From the NCBI GenBank assembly GCA_021234155.1, contig JAJEKV010000275.1, forward strand, positions 188,501-252,500: 64,000 nucleotides of DNA. The letters run 5' to 3'. The DNA is from Isoetes taiwanensis (Eukaryota > Streptophyta > Lycopodiopsida > Isoetales > Isoetaceae). The notes below the pieces were generated by a model, which saw only the letters and a list, made by a program, of their open reading frames with translations, made no database searches and had not been told where the DNA came from. Both the position numbers and the translations under genes were made by a program. This document shows positions 1 through 10,423 of this stretch, in pieces. The first letter of the stretch is position 1, and each line of letters starts with the position of its first letter.

Positions 1-1533
1 ACCTCACGGGTAAGTAAAATAACGTTAAAAGTAGTGGTATTTCACTTGCGTTGAGGCTCCCACTTATCCTACACTCTCTCAAGTCATTTCACAAAAAGCG
101 GGACTAGAGTCAAGCTCAGCGGGGTCTTCTTTCCAGCTGATTTTTTCCAAGCGTTCCTTGGTACGTGGTTTTAAGCTAATCATTAGGCAACTTATGTATG
201 CTGATGATGTTTTCGCCGGCACATACCCTTTGCTAGTATCGGCAACATTTACATGCTTTCTGCCGGTTTACGTGAGAACGGTCTGCGTGTTAATGCACCA
301 AAGACCAAGCTTTTTGGTAGTTCAATCTTCTCGTCACAATGTTCCCCTATGCACTATGATGGCCGTGAAGTTGAAGTTGTAGATAGCTACAAGTATCTTG
401 GTGTAAATTACGTAGAACACACTTTGGGAACGATATATTACTAAGCGGTGGGCTATTTGGATGGATGGAAGCACTCTATGCAATGCAAAACAATTGTTTT
501 AGCCTTGAAATTCATGATTGTACGGAAAGCCCACTTGTTTTAGGGCTTTGGTAGAGCATGTTTTTTTGTATGGTTACGAAGTGTGGGGGCACGCCATTAG
601 TGCTAGTGCTTGGGAGAGCTTGGGGCGGGTGCAAAAAGTCCTTTCTCACTACGACCTTGGGTTAAAACAGCGGTGCCCTATGCTATTCTTTACAAGAGAT
701 AGGTTTTGGCCTCTTCAACATTACGCCATGAGCGCCATCTCCACTATATACGCAAAGGTGCACCACATGGATGATGTTAGGTATCTGTTCTTGCACTTGC
801 CATGGCTGAATCTCCTCGGCGTTTGAAGCGATGTTGGAAGAGCATTGCACTACATGGTTTGCTTTCGTTGGTGCAACAAAAAACGCACGATGCTTGCGAT
901 TCGATCACGAGCTTTTGCAACAATATCTTAATGGTCCGTTTTTCTCAAAAGATATGGGGACTTGATTACTTTGGCCCAAGTGGCCCGATCATTATCATGC
1001 ACACATAAATCCCACTTTGGCACGGGGAATTTTAAACTTATTGCTTGCTTCATTGTCGAGGAACAAGCTTGTAGCTATTGCATCAATTCGCCGCGGGTCC
1101 CCCGAGTCTGATTGAGATAGGTAGATGGGCGGCGGCCGCAATTGCAGGCGGCGAAGACTATGTGCTGTTACCCGATTCTGAGGTTATTGAAGATGAAAGC
1201 CATACTCTTACGAGTTGCCCGCTTTTTTTGAGATAGTCAGGAATCACTTTTCAACCTTAGCATTCCATTCCCGCTTCCACAACTTCTCGGCACACCATCG
1301 TGCATGACTTGGCATTATACATACTTGAGGGTTCTAGATAAGCGTGCGCAATTCTTGAGCCCTCGGTAGTCATTATCTAAGCTTGTCTAGTATCATCATT
1401 CTTGCAAAGATTTTTCCTTGAAAACCTTCGGCGGGGGTTTTAATCCTAGTAGTAATGGTTGTACTAGCCCATTATATGGGTTCCATGACCTATTGGTCTC
1501 AGGTGGGCGTTAAAAAACTATTCTATTCTATTA
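1..1533 (+). pseudogene. LINE family A, copy 1: reverse transcriptase 3' half and 3' UTR
   Basis: Broken coding sequence of a non-LTR retrotransposon reverse transcriptase, entering from the window edge. The catalytic box reads QLMYADDV, with YADD at 197-208. A second frame from 253 reads NAPKTKL and then YKYLGV, the usual region after the catalytic box. From 518 comes a thumb-like segment with LVEHVFLYGYEVWG and SLGRVQK. Near 1183-1220 the frame reads VIEDESHTLTSCP, the end of the C-terminal Cys/His region. These pieces lie in at least three frames, so no full-length protein remains. The 3' UTR (about 1250-1517) contains a hairpin-forming stretch (CCTTCGGCGGGGGTTTTAAT), and the element ends in a TTCTA pentamer tail at 1518-1532. 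Copies on the minus strand at 28790-29180 and 47070-47656 have the same 3' end. Certain as a LINE; clade not determined. Confidence 0.88.
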
Positions 1534-2871
1534 CATTTCTTAGCATGGATTCAAAGTGTTTTTTTGTTCTTGGCTCTTGTATAAACTTAATTGTTTCAAT
1601 CAATTAGAGTTTCTTACCATTAGAAAGAAACAAGCAACAAAAACAAATAACCATACATACATGGCGTGAAATTGTTGGTCCTTAAAGCTCGGGTGGCAAG
1701 CTGTCACACCTTAGGAAAGAAACAAAGGCAATGACCACAAAGTGAAAAGGAAAATGGAACACGACAAATACAAAAGCGTAACAAAGCTCCTCGAGGAAAA
1801 GGCCCTAATTCAAGGCGTATTTAGAGGGTCGAAAATGCTCAATGATACGCTAATGAAAAAATAACTCTTTGCAAGGAAGAAATCAAATGTTTCTCACACC
1901 TTAAGCTCGTGAATAAAGAAGATAAAATATACAACATTGATTTTTATGCGGACTACAAAACCCCATGCGGATATTCAAAAAGTGGCAAAGCTTCTCCTCT
2001 GCTCTTACCCACGGATCACTGCCAAATACAAAAAGTGGACTATGACAAATACCAAAAAGGCTGTTATAAAATCCCCATCTTTTGCTGACCAAAAACCTCA
2101 CGAACAAAAAATTATTTATATCATGCAATAGAGGCGGTCCGTGCAATATACACATTCTACATGATCCATGCCGGTTTTAGATGGATATTAGTACACAAAT
2201 TGATAAAGCGACCATTACAAACAATTAAGATCTGCAAAAACATAACATATATCAAAACATCATAGCCATCATTTATTTGGTGGCATATAAAAGATCACGA
2301 TAAGTAAAACATAAAAAGGTAAATAAGGTAAATAAGCTTTGTATCACGGGAAGAACTTTGTAACAATGCATTTTATCTAAAAGTGGAGCAGTTCTCATCA
2401 GTTAGGAAACAAAAAATATGCGACTTTGCTTCCATCGATCTTTTCGTAACGCATCAAAATCTTGTAATTACTTTATAGAAGAAGGTATGAGACCTCCCAT
2501 TGTCGACAAACAAAGATACTTATGTTGTATAGCTTGTAATATCCACATCCCTTCCCTTCATCGATAAAACAAAAAGCGTATGACCTAAAATTGCATGCAG
2601 GTAAGTCGTCGTTAAATATTTGAAAGCTCTTTAAGCATTTGAGTTCTCTTCAAAATTGTCAAACTAGAAAACGAAAATGGATTGCCCCATACTTTCGATA
2701 AAATTGTTACGCTTTTGTATTGCCATGGCAATAACCCGCGAACAACTTTCTCCTTATAGATATGAGGAAGATTGGGTCATGGATCAATAGAATGGTAACA
2801 AAATTTGGTACGTGTACCATTTGGCAAGACACGCAACTTTATGTGGATCACAAATTGAAGCCGCAGTTTCA
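1534..2871. other. AT-rich stretch, no gene recognised
   Basis: A-rich DNA between the LINE tail and the end of the minus-strand transposase remnant. Short open frames on both strands (for example 1901-2155 minus) show no domain or motif. It may include the 3' flank and lost terminus of the neighbouring DNA transposon, but no terminal inverted repeat could be matched by eye. Confidence 0.5.
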
Positions 2872-5508
2872 TTAAATATGGACAATACCTTGAATTGTGG
2901 ACTTTTTATTAGGCGGCCCGATAACACTAACATACATCCCGGCAAGTACGCGATATACGCAACAAAGCGTAGGAATCTTGGGCGGTGTTTGGTAGCTTCT
3001 TCTTATTGAAGGACTCAAAGCGTAGTCGATACTCTCTATCTCAATCACGGTCACTAGCGATTCGTCGGCCTCCATCTCTTCTTCCAACAATTGACATAGT
3101 TGGTGGGAACACTGGTTCCCTAACGAGGACGAGCTCCCACCAAGTGACTGGATAGTCTCGAAGTTATCTTTCTTATCATCCATTTGAGGTTCCTTTGTAG
3201 CATACCCTAGCTATGTTGGGCACAAGACATCATCGGTAGCGCCAATACAAACATACCCTTCTTCAAATCCTTGAAAGGATTGAATTACAGTGCGGGCTTA
3301 TCCTTCAATGGACCAACATAGCAGGAGTGATGGTTGCAATTGGCTCCACCACGACCCACCACATCAGATGCGTCAAGTCTATCTTGCCTAGTCTTGTGAC
3401 CAAAAAGTCCTCGTAAGGACCTTCCACGTTGGTGATGTTACCCGGATGCTCCAAGAGTCCCATCAATATTCAATTGTCGCCGTGTAAGTAAATTGTGTTG
3501 TATATTTGGCCGTCGTCTCGGTGTGCCCTTCTTGTTCGTCGAGCATGCGACCCAATGGAGGATATGCTTATGGATCTTGTTTGAGACTGACCAATGTCTT
3601 TCCACCGAGCTCTTAGGTGCTAGCATCTTGGTTTCAAATGGCATTAGGGGTTTCCATCCTCTCCTTCTTTCCACGTTCTTATTCCACCCGGTAGCCAATC
3701 CACGAATGTAGGGCCGAGCCTTATGGTACATGGCGGGCCGATCACCATTCATAGCAAACCTAAAGGTCGAGGCTCGGTGTGACCCGGTCAATCTATCTTC
3801 CCCATCGAGGGATATACCCTTCTATGAAACCTTTCCAATCGGAACCTTATGAACAAGATATGGCGGCGTGTTGAGATTGCATGTATGAAATTCATACAAC
3901 AACTTCGGGCATGGTTAGCACCCGGCTTTCTTCAAGGTAGATGAAAAATTACCAAACATAGCATCTATATCATCATGTGTATGGCCGGGCATCATAAAAC
4001 CTAACTCAATCTCCCTCGAAAACACCCATATATACAAGGTATGAAAGATACGAGAACACATACCTATTTTTGTTTTAATGGGATGCATTGTCTAGTTGCA
4101 ACATCAATTTGCGAGGAGGCGCTTCAATGAGGGTCCCTCGGGTTGAGGATGGCAGCGGGGATGCTCTTCGGAACAACGACAACTTGGGCGCTAGCGGTGA
4201 TGGTGTCACGTAAAGGCCCTTGCCTAATCTGGGACTGATGGATCGAGGCGATTGCAAGATGGCCTCCGCAAACTCATTAGGCAGCTCCAACCTTTTCAAA
4301 ATACTATTCAAAGGAAGCTACATGGAAGTTGGAGTCGATGCGACCACGAGATCAAAGCAAAATTTCCATAGCACCCTCTCCCATGGCCGTGGGTAAGTGC
4401 TTTTGTCAATGAAGTCTTTAGCTTATCTAGTCTCCAAAGGGACTTCCGGAATCAAACAACTTTGGAATCATAGTCTTTGCTTGATCCATTTTGTCGTGAA
4501 TGATACATACAAAGTCTCGAGGATGCACGTGGGATAACAGGTCTCCATGACCGATCTTGGGTGCGACATGATTCTTTGCTCTAGTCTATGTGCCCTTCTC
4601 GATCATGCAATATTCTCCTTTCGGCCTCATCCTTGGTCTTCAAGCGGCCGTGCGGATAACCTCATAAGTGTCACACTTGGAGAATGCATTCTTCTTCACG
4701 TCCTATGAAATCCTGTCGGAGATACCTTCTTGCCTGTGAGTGCCATCACTTCAGCGTTGACCTCTTCGAGAATGCATATCTTCGTAAACATAGCGGGCAA
4801 CTTCCTCCACGTTTTCTCGAATCTCATCATCATTCCTCCACCTTTCACGGTGAGGTAAGGATTCACAATTTTCCTTCACAAACATGGAAAAAACAGCCTC
4901 TCGAGGCCAAGGTGGCATACGTGCTTTCATCGTGCACGAATTGCCATGCTTTCGGCCTTTTCGAGCACCGGGAGGCGAATTCGCCTTCCATTTAAGATAC
5001 CCCACTTCGAAATACCCAGACCAAGGTACCAAGCTCTCTCACAGACAAGCGGCGCCTTGCAAGACTAGTCGATGTACCCTTCTACCCTTCATATTGTTGC
5101 CTAACATATCATACACAAAAGTGGTCATGTCACTCGATTTCATTGCCATGAATTCCTTTTGCATGCTTATAGCCTGATCTTTATTGAATTTCTCACAGCA
5201 TCTTTGTTTGCAACACATGGTCTTCCTATACCTCAAGATGGATTCATTGGTTGTTAACCGATCTATCTTTGGAGGCTTTGATGCTTTCTTTGGTGGCGAG
5301 AATGGAAGGTGTATTTCGCTTCTCGTGCTGCGGATGCTTCTCAATCTCCGAGGCTGCCTTACTGGCTCGGCGTCGTATCATCTTTGTTCCACTAGTCTTT
5401 GCACTTAAAATTTCCGACACCTTCACCCCACAAACCTAAACGGATCATTATTCCACCTCAAAAGCATGCTCGCTTTAGGTATTGTCAAACATGCCGGACA
5501 TCGGAAGT

Positions 5509-5976
5509 TCACCTCTGTCGGAGGGAAAGCAGCCGATACTTGATCCTCCCTACGGTCTTCATACCCAAGAACTGGTCACATACTGCATCTTTTGGACCAG
5601 TAAAGGATATAAATCCCTTCCCTGCAGGGATGGCAGCACAAAAGTGATAAATTTCGCAGTCAGTCTCCAGTAGTGTGTACCTAGTTAGCGACATGGTGTC
5701 TCTGTTGCTTCCCCCTCGCTGTCTTTTTGATGCCGACGGCAAGTCCACGACATCGGAGTCATGAACATCACTTTCCCTCCAGAGAATGAAGGAACCCAAT
5801 GCATCACCTAAGGTTCTTGCTTCTGGAGTAGGCCAAGAGAGAACATGATGCCCCTCAAACACATCTAGAACACCAACACTCACAAGTCCATCTGGGATGT
5901 CTTTAAAGTGGCATCTCTCCCTAGCTTCCATGGCCCCTTTGCCAACTGCCCGACCATCTTTGAATAGGTACACCTC
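5509..5976 (-). CDS. Open 5' part of transposase exon 2
   Basis: About 156 codons remain open directly after the splice acceptor at 5977. The sequence has the pattern FKDIPDGLVSVGV, then LSWPTPEARTLGDALGSF and ILW. This resembles the domain I remember as DUF8039, found beside plant CACTA (En/Spm) transposases, where a proline-rich strand precedes a TLGDA.G..I.W motif. A basic RQRGG and Ser/Thr segments follow. Assignment to that domain is from memory and moderate. This is the longest undamaged part of the transposase gene, which might mean the 5' end decayed later than the rest, or simply chance. Confidence 0.55.
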   Translation of the reverse strand, partial: EVYLFKDGRAVGKGAMEARERCHFKDIPDGLVSVGVLDVFEGHHVLSWPTPEARTLGDALGSFILWRESDVHDSDVVDLPSASKRQRGGSNRDTMSLTRYTLLETDCEIYHFCAAIPAGKGFISFTGPKDAVCDQFLGMKTVGRIKYRLLSLRQR

Positions 5977-7017
5977 CTGCACAAAAAAAAAAATGAATCA
6001 GTTCAAGAGCAAGATTTGTGAGATGGTCCTTAATTTGGTGAAATTGGTAGGCCCAATTTTCTCCCTGTTGTAATGTAAATTGGGAGGGTGGTGGGCACCC
6101 GCCCAATTTGCTCCTCTTGTAATCCTCCTTGCCGGTGGCGGGGAGTTGAAAGTGGGCAGCCACCCAATTTGGCTCCCTGTTGTAGTGTTCTTAGCTTGGC
6201 TGAAATTGGTGGGGCCCAATTTGCTCCACAGTCTAGTGGTCTTGAGGAGTTGAAGTGGGCACCAGCCCAATTACCTCCTGATGCGTGTTTCTTAGGCTGG
6301 CGAAATTGGCGCCCGATTTTGCTCCCACGGTGTAGTGGTCTTGGGGAGTTGAAAGTGGGCACCCGCCCAATTTCCCTCCCTCTTCTTGGTGTTTCTTAGC
6401 TGCTGAAATTGGGCGGGCGCCCAATTTGCTCCCTGGTGTAGTGGTCTTCAGAAGTTGAAATTGGACACCCGCCCAATTACCTCCCACATTGCGGTGTTCC
6501 TTAGGCTGCTTTGAAGGTGGCGGCCCAATTTGCTCCCCCGTTTGTGGTGGTCCTCATGAGTTGAAATTGGGCACCCGCCCAATTTGACATCACAGGTGCT
6601 ATACATAAATGAGACATAGCCACTCTCTCTAAATGGGCACCCACCCAATTTGCCAGTACAGATGGTATAAATGAATGATACATACTCAGGAGGTCTATCT
6701 GTCCATACATTGTTACTCAGGAATCAAAGTAGGCACCCACGAATGATACATATTCAGGAGGTCTATCTGCTCATACAATGTTACTCAGGAATCAAACTAG
6801 GCACCCACCCTATTTGGCCCTGCTTCCATGCTACCCGAGATAGAATATAGACTACATCAGTTATGTATAGGGGACCGAACACACATCTCTCAAATTTTCT
6901 ATTTATTTCTCAAATCAAATCATCAATACTGCTCTATACCAATCCAGGCATCTTAATATCAGCGCATGCAACCCACAATGGCAAAGAATGAACCGTATAT
7001 ACCGACAGAAACTTACC
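5977..7017 (-). other. Intron 1 of the transposase gene, carrying hairpin array 1
   Basis: Donor AAAG|GTAAGT at 7018/7017 and acceptor TTTTGTGCAG|GAGG at 5977/5976, minus strand. Removal joins the two flanking frames in phase 0. About three quarters of its 1041 bases are occupied by the GC-rich hairpin repeats described separately; the rest (6816-7010) is ordinary AT-rich sequence with a duplicated segment (ATGATACAT.TCAGGAGGTCTATCTG at about 6675 and 6740). Confidence 0.7.
6040..6815 (-). repeat. Hairpin family A, array 1 (about 12 degenerate copies)
   Basis: Imperfect copies of a 22-nt hairpin: 10-bp stem AAATTGGGCG, 2-nt loop, then CGCCCAATTT. The copies sit about 50-60 bases apart and are separated by related text (TGTAGTGGTCTTGAGGAGTTG). 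Well-formed copies are at 6406-6427 and 6564-6585. Most carry the loop as CC on the plus strand, so the GG version lies on the sense strand of the host gene; 6406 is an exception. The array is wholly intronic. Confidence 0.85.
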
Positions 7018-7129
7018 TTTGGTGAATCGCATGCCATCCGCTGTACAAGTAGCCGCCCAAGAATGTGGGAGAACGGAATGGCTTAGCCGCTCCACTTCCT
7101 GGAGAGTAATTCAAAATTCAATTCTCCCA

Positions 7130-7290
7130 CCAGAGTTTGATTGGTCGGGCGGGCCCGTAATATAAATTCAAATTCAAATTCAGGCGGGACGTAAATCAAA
7201 TTTGGGCGGGCCCGTAATTTGAAATTGAAAATGCGCTGGGCGGGCCGTAATATAAATTTGAAATTGGGCGGGCCTCGTTTTCAAAATTTA
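7130..7290. repeat. Short repeats of GGGCGGGCCCGTAAT
   Basis: Three to four copies of GGGCGGGCCCGTAAT-like sequence alternate with TATAAATTCAAATT blocks (about 7147, 7203, 7239, 7266). The GGGCCCGCCC core is itself partly palindromic and close to the family A stem. It lies just upstream of the transposase start codon, where a regulatory role is possible but unproven. Confidence 0.65.
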
Positions 7291-7507
7291 AAATTTAAAT
7301 TACAAGACGTCTATGTCAATTTAAAAAAAGTGCATTTAATTTTTTGGGCACATTTATTGCAAAGCTGTCTATTTTTATTGTTCTTTCCTTTGGTCCATAT
7401 TTAGTTAAAGCCTTCTATGATTAAGGCTCTTCTCTTGCATGCCCGCCACTTGTCATTCACCAGTTAAACCTAACCGCCCATTCCTTTTCGCATTCCGGCA
7501 TTCTTTG

Positions 7508-7695
7508 AGCCTATCGTGTTCATATCGATCTCTTCGAAGCGCTGACTCCGAGCATCCAGGCGCCTATCGTGTTCATATCGATTTCTTCGAAGCGCTGACT
7601 CCGAGCATCCAGGCGCCTATCGTGTTGAAAGTGATTTCTTCTGAGCGCTAACTCCGAGCATCCAGGCGCCTATCGTGTTCAAAGAGATTTTTCTA
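7508..7695 (+). repeat. 53-bp tandem repeat, about 3.6 copies
   Basis: The unit begins CGCCTATCGTGTTCATATCG and ends GCATCCAGG. Copies start near 7507, 7560, 7613 and 7666, giving a 53-base period; the first two are nearly identical and the later ones diverge in the middle. It lies in the centre of the divergent intergenic region. No coding frame runs through it. Confidence 0.85.
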
Positions 7696-7999
7696 AGCCC
7701 GATTTGCTAGCTTCAGTATACTTTGCTTTCATGGAAAATCGACCCACGAAGGAAGGAAAAGTAACGCTCTTTTCTTCAACCCGGTTCTTTACATTCTGCG
7801 GGGAGATAAGCCCTTTGGCCATAAGGAGTCCACCCAATCCTACATCCATCATTTTAGGTTATTTACTAAGAACCTCGGAGCTCTCCCTCTGCACCCAATA
7901 ACCCTTTGGCCCGTTGGATCATTCTAATTATCACAGAAGGGCATTTCCAATCTGGGACCCTCTGGCCTCTCTCTGCTCTGTGACCTCCTCTGCTATGGC

Positions 8000-8705
8000 A
8001 AATTGGGCGGGCGCACAATTTGGCACCCTGTTGCCTTCATAACTCCCTTCGGTTGGCAAGTCGGGCGGACGCCCAATGTGGGATCCTCTGGCCTCTTTTG
8101 GCCTTCATAACTCCCTTGGGTCAGCAAATCCTCTTGCTTTCATAAGTCCCTTGGGTTGGCAAATCGGGCGGGCGCCCAATTTGGGACCCTCTGCTCTCTT
8201 TTTGCCTTCATAACTCCCTTGGGTCAGCCTCTGGCCTCTCTCTGCTTTTCAACCTTCTCTGCTCTGGCAAATTGGCGGGCGCCCAATTTGTCTCCTCTTG
8301 CCTATGTTTCTGCATGCAAACCTCCCATGTTGTGGCAAATCGGGCGGGCGCGCAATTTGGCACCCTGTTGCCTTCATAACTCCCTTCGGTTGGCAAATCG
8401 GGCGGGCGCCCAATTTGTGACCCTCTGGCCTCTTTTTGCCTTCATAACTCCCTTGGATCAGCAAATCCTCTTGCCTTCATAAGTCCCTTGGGTTGCCAAA
8501 TCGGGAGGGCGCCCAATTTGGGACCCTCTGCTCTCTTTTTGCCTTCATAACACCTTTGGGTCAGCGTCTCTGCATTTCAACCTCCTCTGCTCTGACAAAT
8601 TGGGCGGGCGCCCAATTTGTCTCCTCTTGCCTCTCTCTTCTATGCAACCTCCTCTCTTGTCTTTATAACTCCCTTCGGTTGGCAAATCGGGCGGGCGCCC
8701 AATTT
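8000..8705 (+). repeat. Hairpin family A, array 2 (9 copies)
   Basis: Copies start at about 8000, 8058, 8161, 8269, 8337, 8395, 8498, 8597 and 8684. Each is AAAT(T/C)GGGCG, loop GG, CGCCCAATTT with few changes. They are separated by pieces of a common text (TTGCCTTCATAACTCCCTT, CCTCTGGCCTCT). All copies carry the GG loop on the plus strand, the sense strand of the adjacent gene. Spacing is irregular (58-108 bases), unlike array 3. Confidence 0.9.
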
Positions 8706-8818
8706 GGCACGCTATAGGTTGCCTCTCTTGTTGCCTCTTGCCTCTAGCCTCTATGTGCCTTCTTTTAATGCTTGCACACACCACTAATGTGATTAATGAA
8801 TGATGTTATGCAGCACCC

Positions 8819-8944
8819 ATGGCAAGAACTAAACAAACTGCACGTGTACCAGGAGCTGGCCCTCCGTTGGCACACAGGCATTTCTTTGCGACAAAAGGAA
8901 GTCGGAAATTGGGTTCAATGGTATTGAAGTCGTCCGGGAACTAA
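8819..8944 (+). CDS. 41-codon frame with histone H3 tail-like start
   Basis: The frame begins MARTKQTAR, identical to the first nine encoded residues of histone H3 including K4 and R8. The next residue is V rather than K9. About 14 residues later it reads ATKGSRK, parallel to H3 ATKAARK (K23 to K27). Between them the sequence (VPGAGPPLAHRHFF) is not H3. The frame stops at 8942-8944, where an overlapping ATG opens the next frame; a neighbouring frame also runs through this junction (GIEVVRELMASMADKF), so one frameshift probably separates tail and body. ATG is preferred because it has GGCA at +4 and an acceptor-like TTATGCAG just upstream. Resemblance to H3 is direct; mimicry is inference. Confidence 0.7.
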   Translation: MARTKQTARVPGAGPPLAHRHFFATKGSRKLGSMVLKSSGN

Positions 8945-9660
8945 TGGCTAGCATGGCAGATAAATTTTCTTGGTGCATAGAGGTAGGCAATATCCACCAC
9001 GGGTCTAGCACAAATCACCGAAGGATGCATTGCTTGTACTTTCTTGAGCAGGGACACGGAGAACACAAAATCTTTGGTATAGCAATTGACATGGATGTGA
9101 GCAAAGAGTTTGCCAACGAGATAGAGGTTGTCGAGAGGGGCGTGCTTGATAAGTCATTTCAAGGATACAGGTTACCCTTTGGGACTTACAATCCTCAGCT
9201 AATGCATGCAAGCATCACTGAGGCTTCACATTCATGTCAGGCCAAGGGCTGGGTCCTGTCTTCTTACGAAAGCCTTGAGAGATCTGGACTCACCAAAGCG
9301 GGGGAGATATTTTAGATGGATTTAATCTGGTTAGGCGGTATATACTTCGATCACAAACAAAATCGATCAAAGGCCCTTTACACAGAGTATCATGGGAAGA
9401 ACCAACCAAAGGTCTACGACACGACGTGGTTGAGACCACGTTATGGAGTATCTAGGAAGGGTGAAGGACCGAAGGGCACAAAGAAGCCCGCATCCGTGTC
9501 ATCAGAAAAGTTAAATGTTCCTAAAAAGAAAAGATCAGAAACACCAATTCCAAAAATGATTCTTGGTGGTATGCGAAGAACATCACGTAGCCCGTACCTT
9601 AGCATTAGATCGCAGGAGGTATCTGAGCAGTCCCGACCAGAAAAGCAAGGAAAAAAGTGA
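8944..9660 (+). pseudogene. Body of the H3-tail gene: basic, nuclear-signal-like region
   Basis: A single frame of 238 codons broken only by a TAG at 9313-9315. The first half (IDMDVSKEFANEIEVVERG, then YRLPFGTYNPQLMHASITEA) looks like a folded domain I do not recognise. The second half is rich in Lys, Arg, Ser and Pro: YGVSRKGEGPKGTKKPAS, PKKKRSETPIPK and GGMRRTSRSPYLS. The Lys/Arg clusters fit a nuclear localisation signal. The frame ends at 9660 and coding resumes in another frame from about 9728. Confidence 0.5.
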
Positions 9661-9727
9661 AGTCGGCACGAGGCAATAGCTTCCTCGTCTAAGAAAAGAA
9701 GAGATTCGACTCCACCATCAACATCAG

Positions 9728-10423
9728 GTGCATCCGATGGGGAGTGAGGCCCGACAGGGCTCGGAGGAAGATGGTGAGCAAATTGTGAAGTGCTCGACAT
9801 TTGGCGGGGCGTTGACCCAGGAAAGCAGACGTGAGCTGTCACAAAGCGCATTGATCAACATTAAGCACAGGGAAAGGATCTATCCTCTTGGAGTTGAATT
9901 CGAAATAGAGGTGGATATCTTTAAAATGCATCAAGCACCTGCAAATATGACCTGCAGGGTCATCAGTCCAGAACATGTTGATACACTCTATGAATCATTT
10001 ATTAATGTGCAGATGCATCCACCTTGTGCGGATGTTGTACCCTTTGATCCGGACAACGGGCGTTAATCGAAGTGGAAGAAGGCGGCCGATTTGGACAATG
10101 CGAGAATCTTTGGATTGTAAATGGCAATCACTCTGCCGGTTGCACAAATTCTTGTCAACGAGGCCTTGGAATGGCGTGAGAAAGGGCTCATCCGAAAGAT
10201 CTTATCTTTTCTTCTCGCCAAAAGAAAATGTAGGTGTCTTTGGCGGGGAACCTCACTCCCTCACCGGAATATGTGAAGGTCAGCGGAGAGCAACGATATC
10301 ACCAAGAATACTATCCATCAGGATGTTTACTTCGAACAAATATAGCAGCTAAGGAATCAATGGCCGTTCTATGGAAAGCCGAAGAAAGGAAAGCGCGGAC
10401 TATCCCAAGATAACGCATATTCA
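9728..10423 (+). pseudogene. ParB/sulfiredoxin-like region 1
   Basis: The frame from 9728 reads FEIEVDIFKMHQAP, then VISPEHVDTLYESF and ADVVPFDPDN, ending at 10066. A neighbouring frame (about 10108-10140) continues with LWIVNGNHSAG. The order strand, R/NxIS.EHV..L..SF, PFD, hydrophobic strand plus GNH.(A)A matches the layout of the ParB N-terminal/sulfiredoxin-like fold, where G.HR..A follows a strand. This is pattern matching by eye and family-level only. The last coding bases (GLSQDNAYS) adjoin the GTAAGT donor at 10424 in phase 0. Confidence 0.4.

Larger units (their letters stand above)
2872..7037 (-). pseudogene. DDE-type DNA transposase pseudogene, two exons
   Basis: Likely start is the ATG at 7037-7035 (MACDSPK), with an in-frame stop shortly upstream. 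Exon 1 ends at 7018 before a GTAAGT donor; the intron runs 7017-5977 with a T-rich GTGCAG acceptor, and splicing joins SPK to EVYLFKDGRAV in phase 0. Exon 2 is interrupted many times. Going downstream: a Cys-rich basic piece (CCKQRCCEKF, about 5180-5240), a segment with ENVEEVARYVYEDMHS (about 4770-4830), then LQLDNASH, a stop at 4075-4077 and NKNRYVFSYL in the same frame. About 4001-3940 reads PGHTHDDIDAMFGNF in a neighbouring frame. LQLDN..ENKN followed by GHTHDDID is the signature I associate with a large RNase H-like transposase family of plants and animals; the family name is not certain. The C-terminal part (LAGMYVSVIG) ends near 2872. It is divergent from the H3-tail gene at 8819. Clearly dead: many stops and frameshifts. 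Confidence 0.75.
7038..8818. promoter_or_regulatory. Divergent intergenic region between transposase and H3-tail gene
   Basis: The two start codons (7037 minus, 8819 plus) face away from each other across 1.78 kb. The region contains, in order, GC-box-like repeats (7130-7290), an AT-rich stretch, a 53-bp tandem repeat (7508-7695) and hairpin array 2 (8000-8705). The last bases before the plus-strand ATG read TTATGCAG|CACCC, an acceptor-like site, so array 2 may itself lie in a 5' UTR intron. No TATA box or transcription start can be fixed. That it is a shared promoter is inference from gene orientation only. Confidence 0.5.

Noticed and set aside
8000-8705. Bacterial terminators
   Set aside because: GC hairpins followed by T-rich bases look similar, but the setting is plant DNA with introns and the copies are repeated many times.
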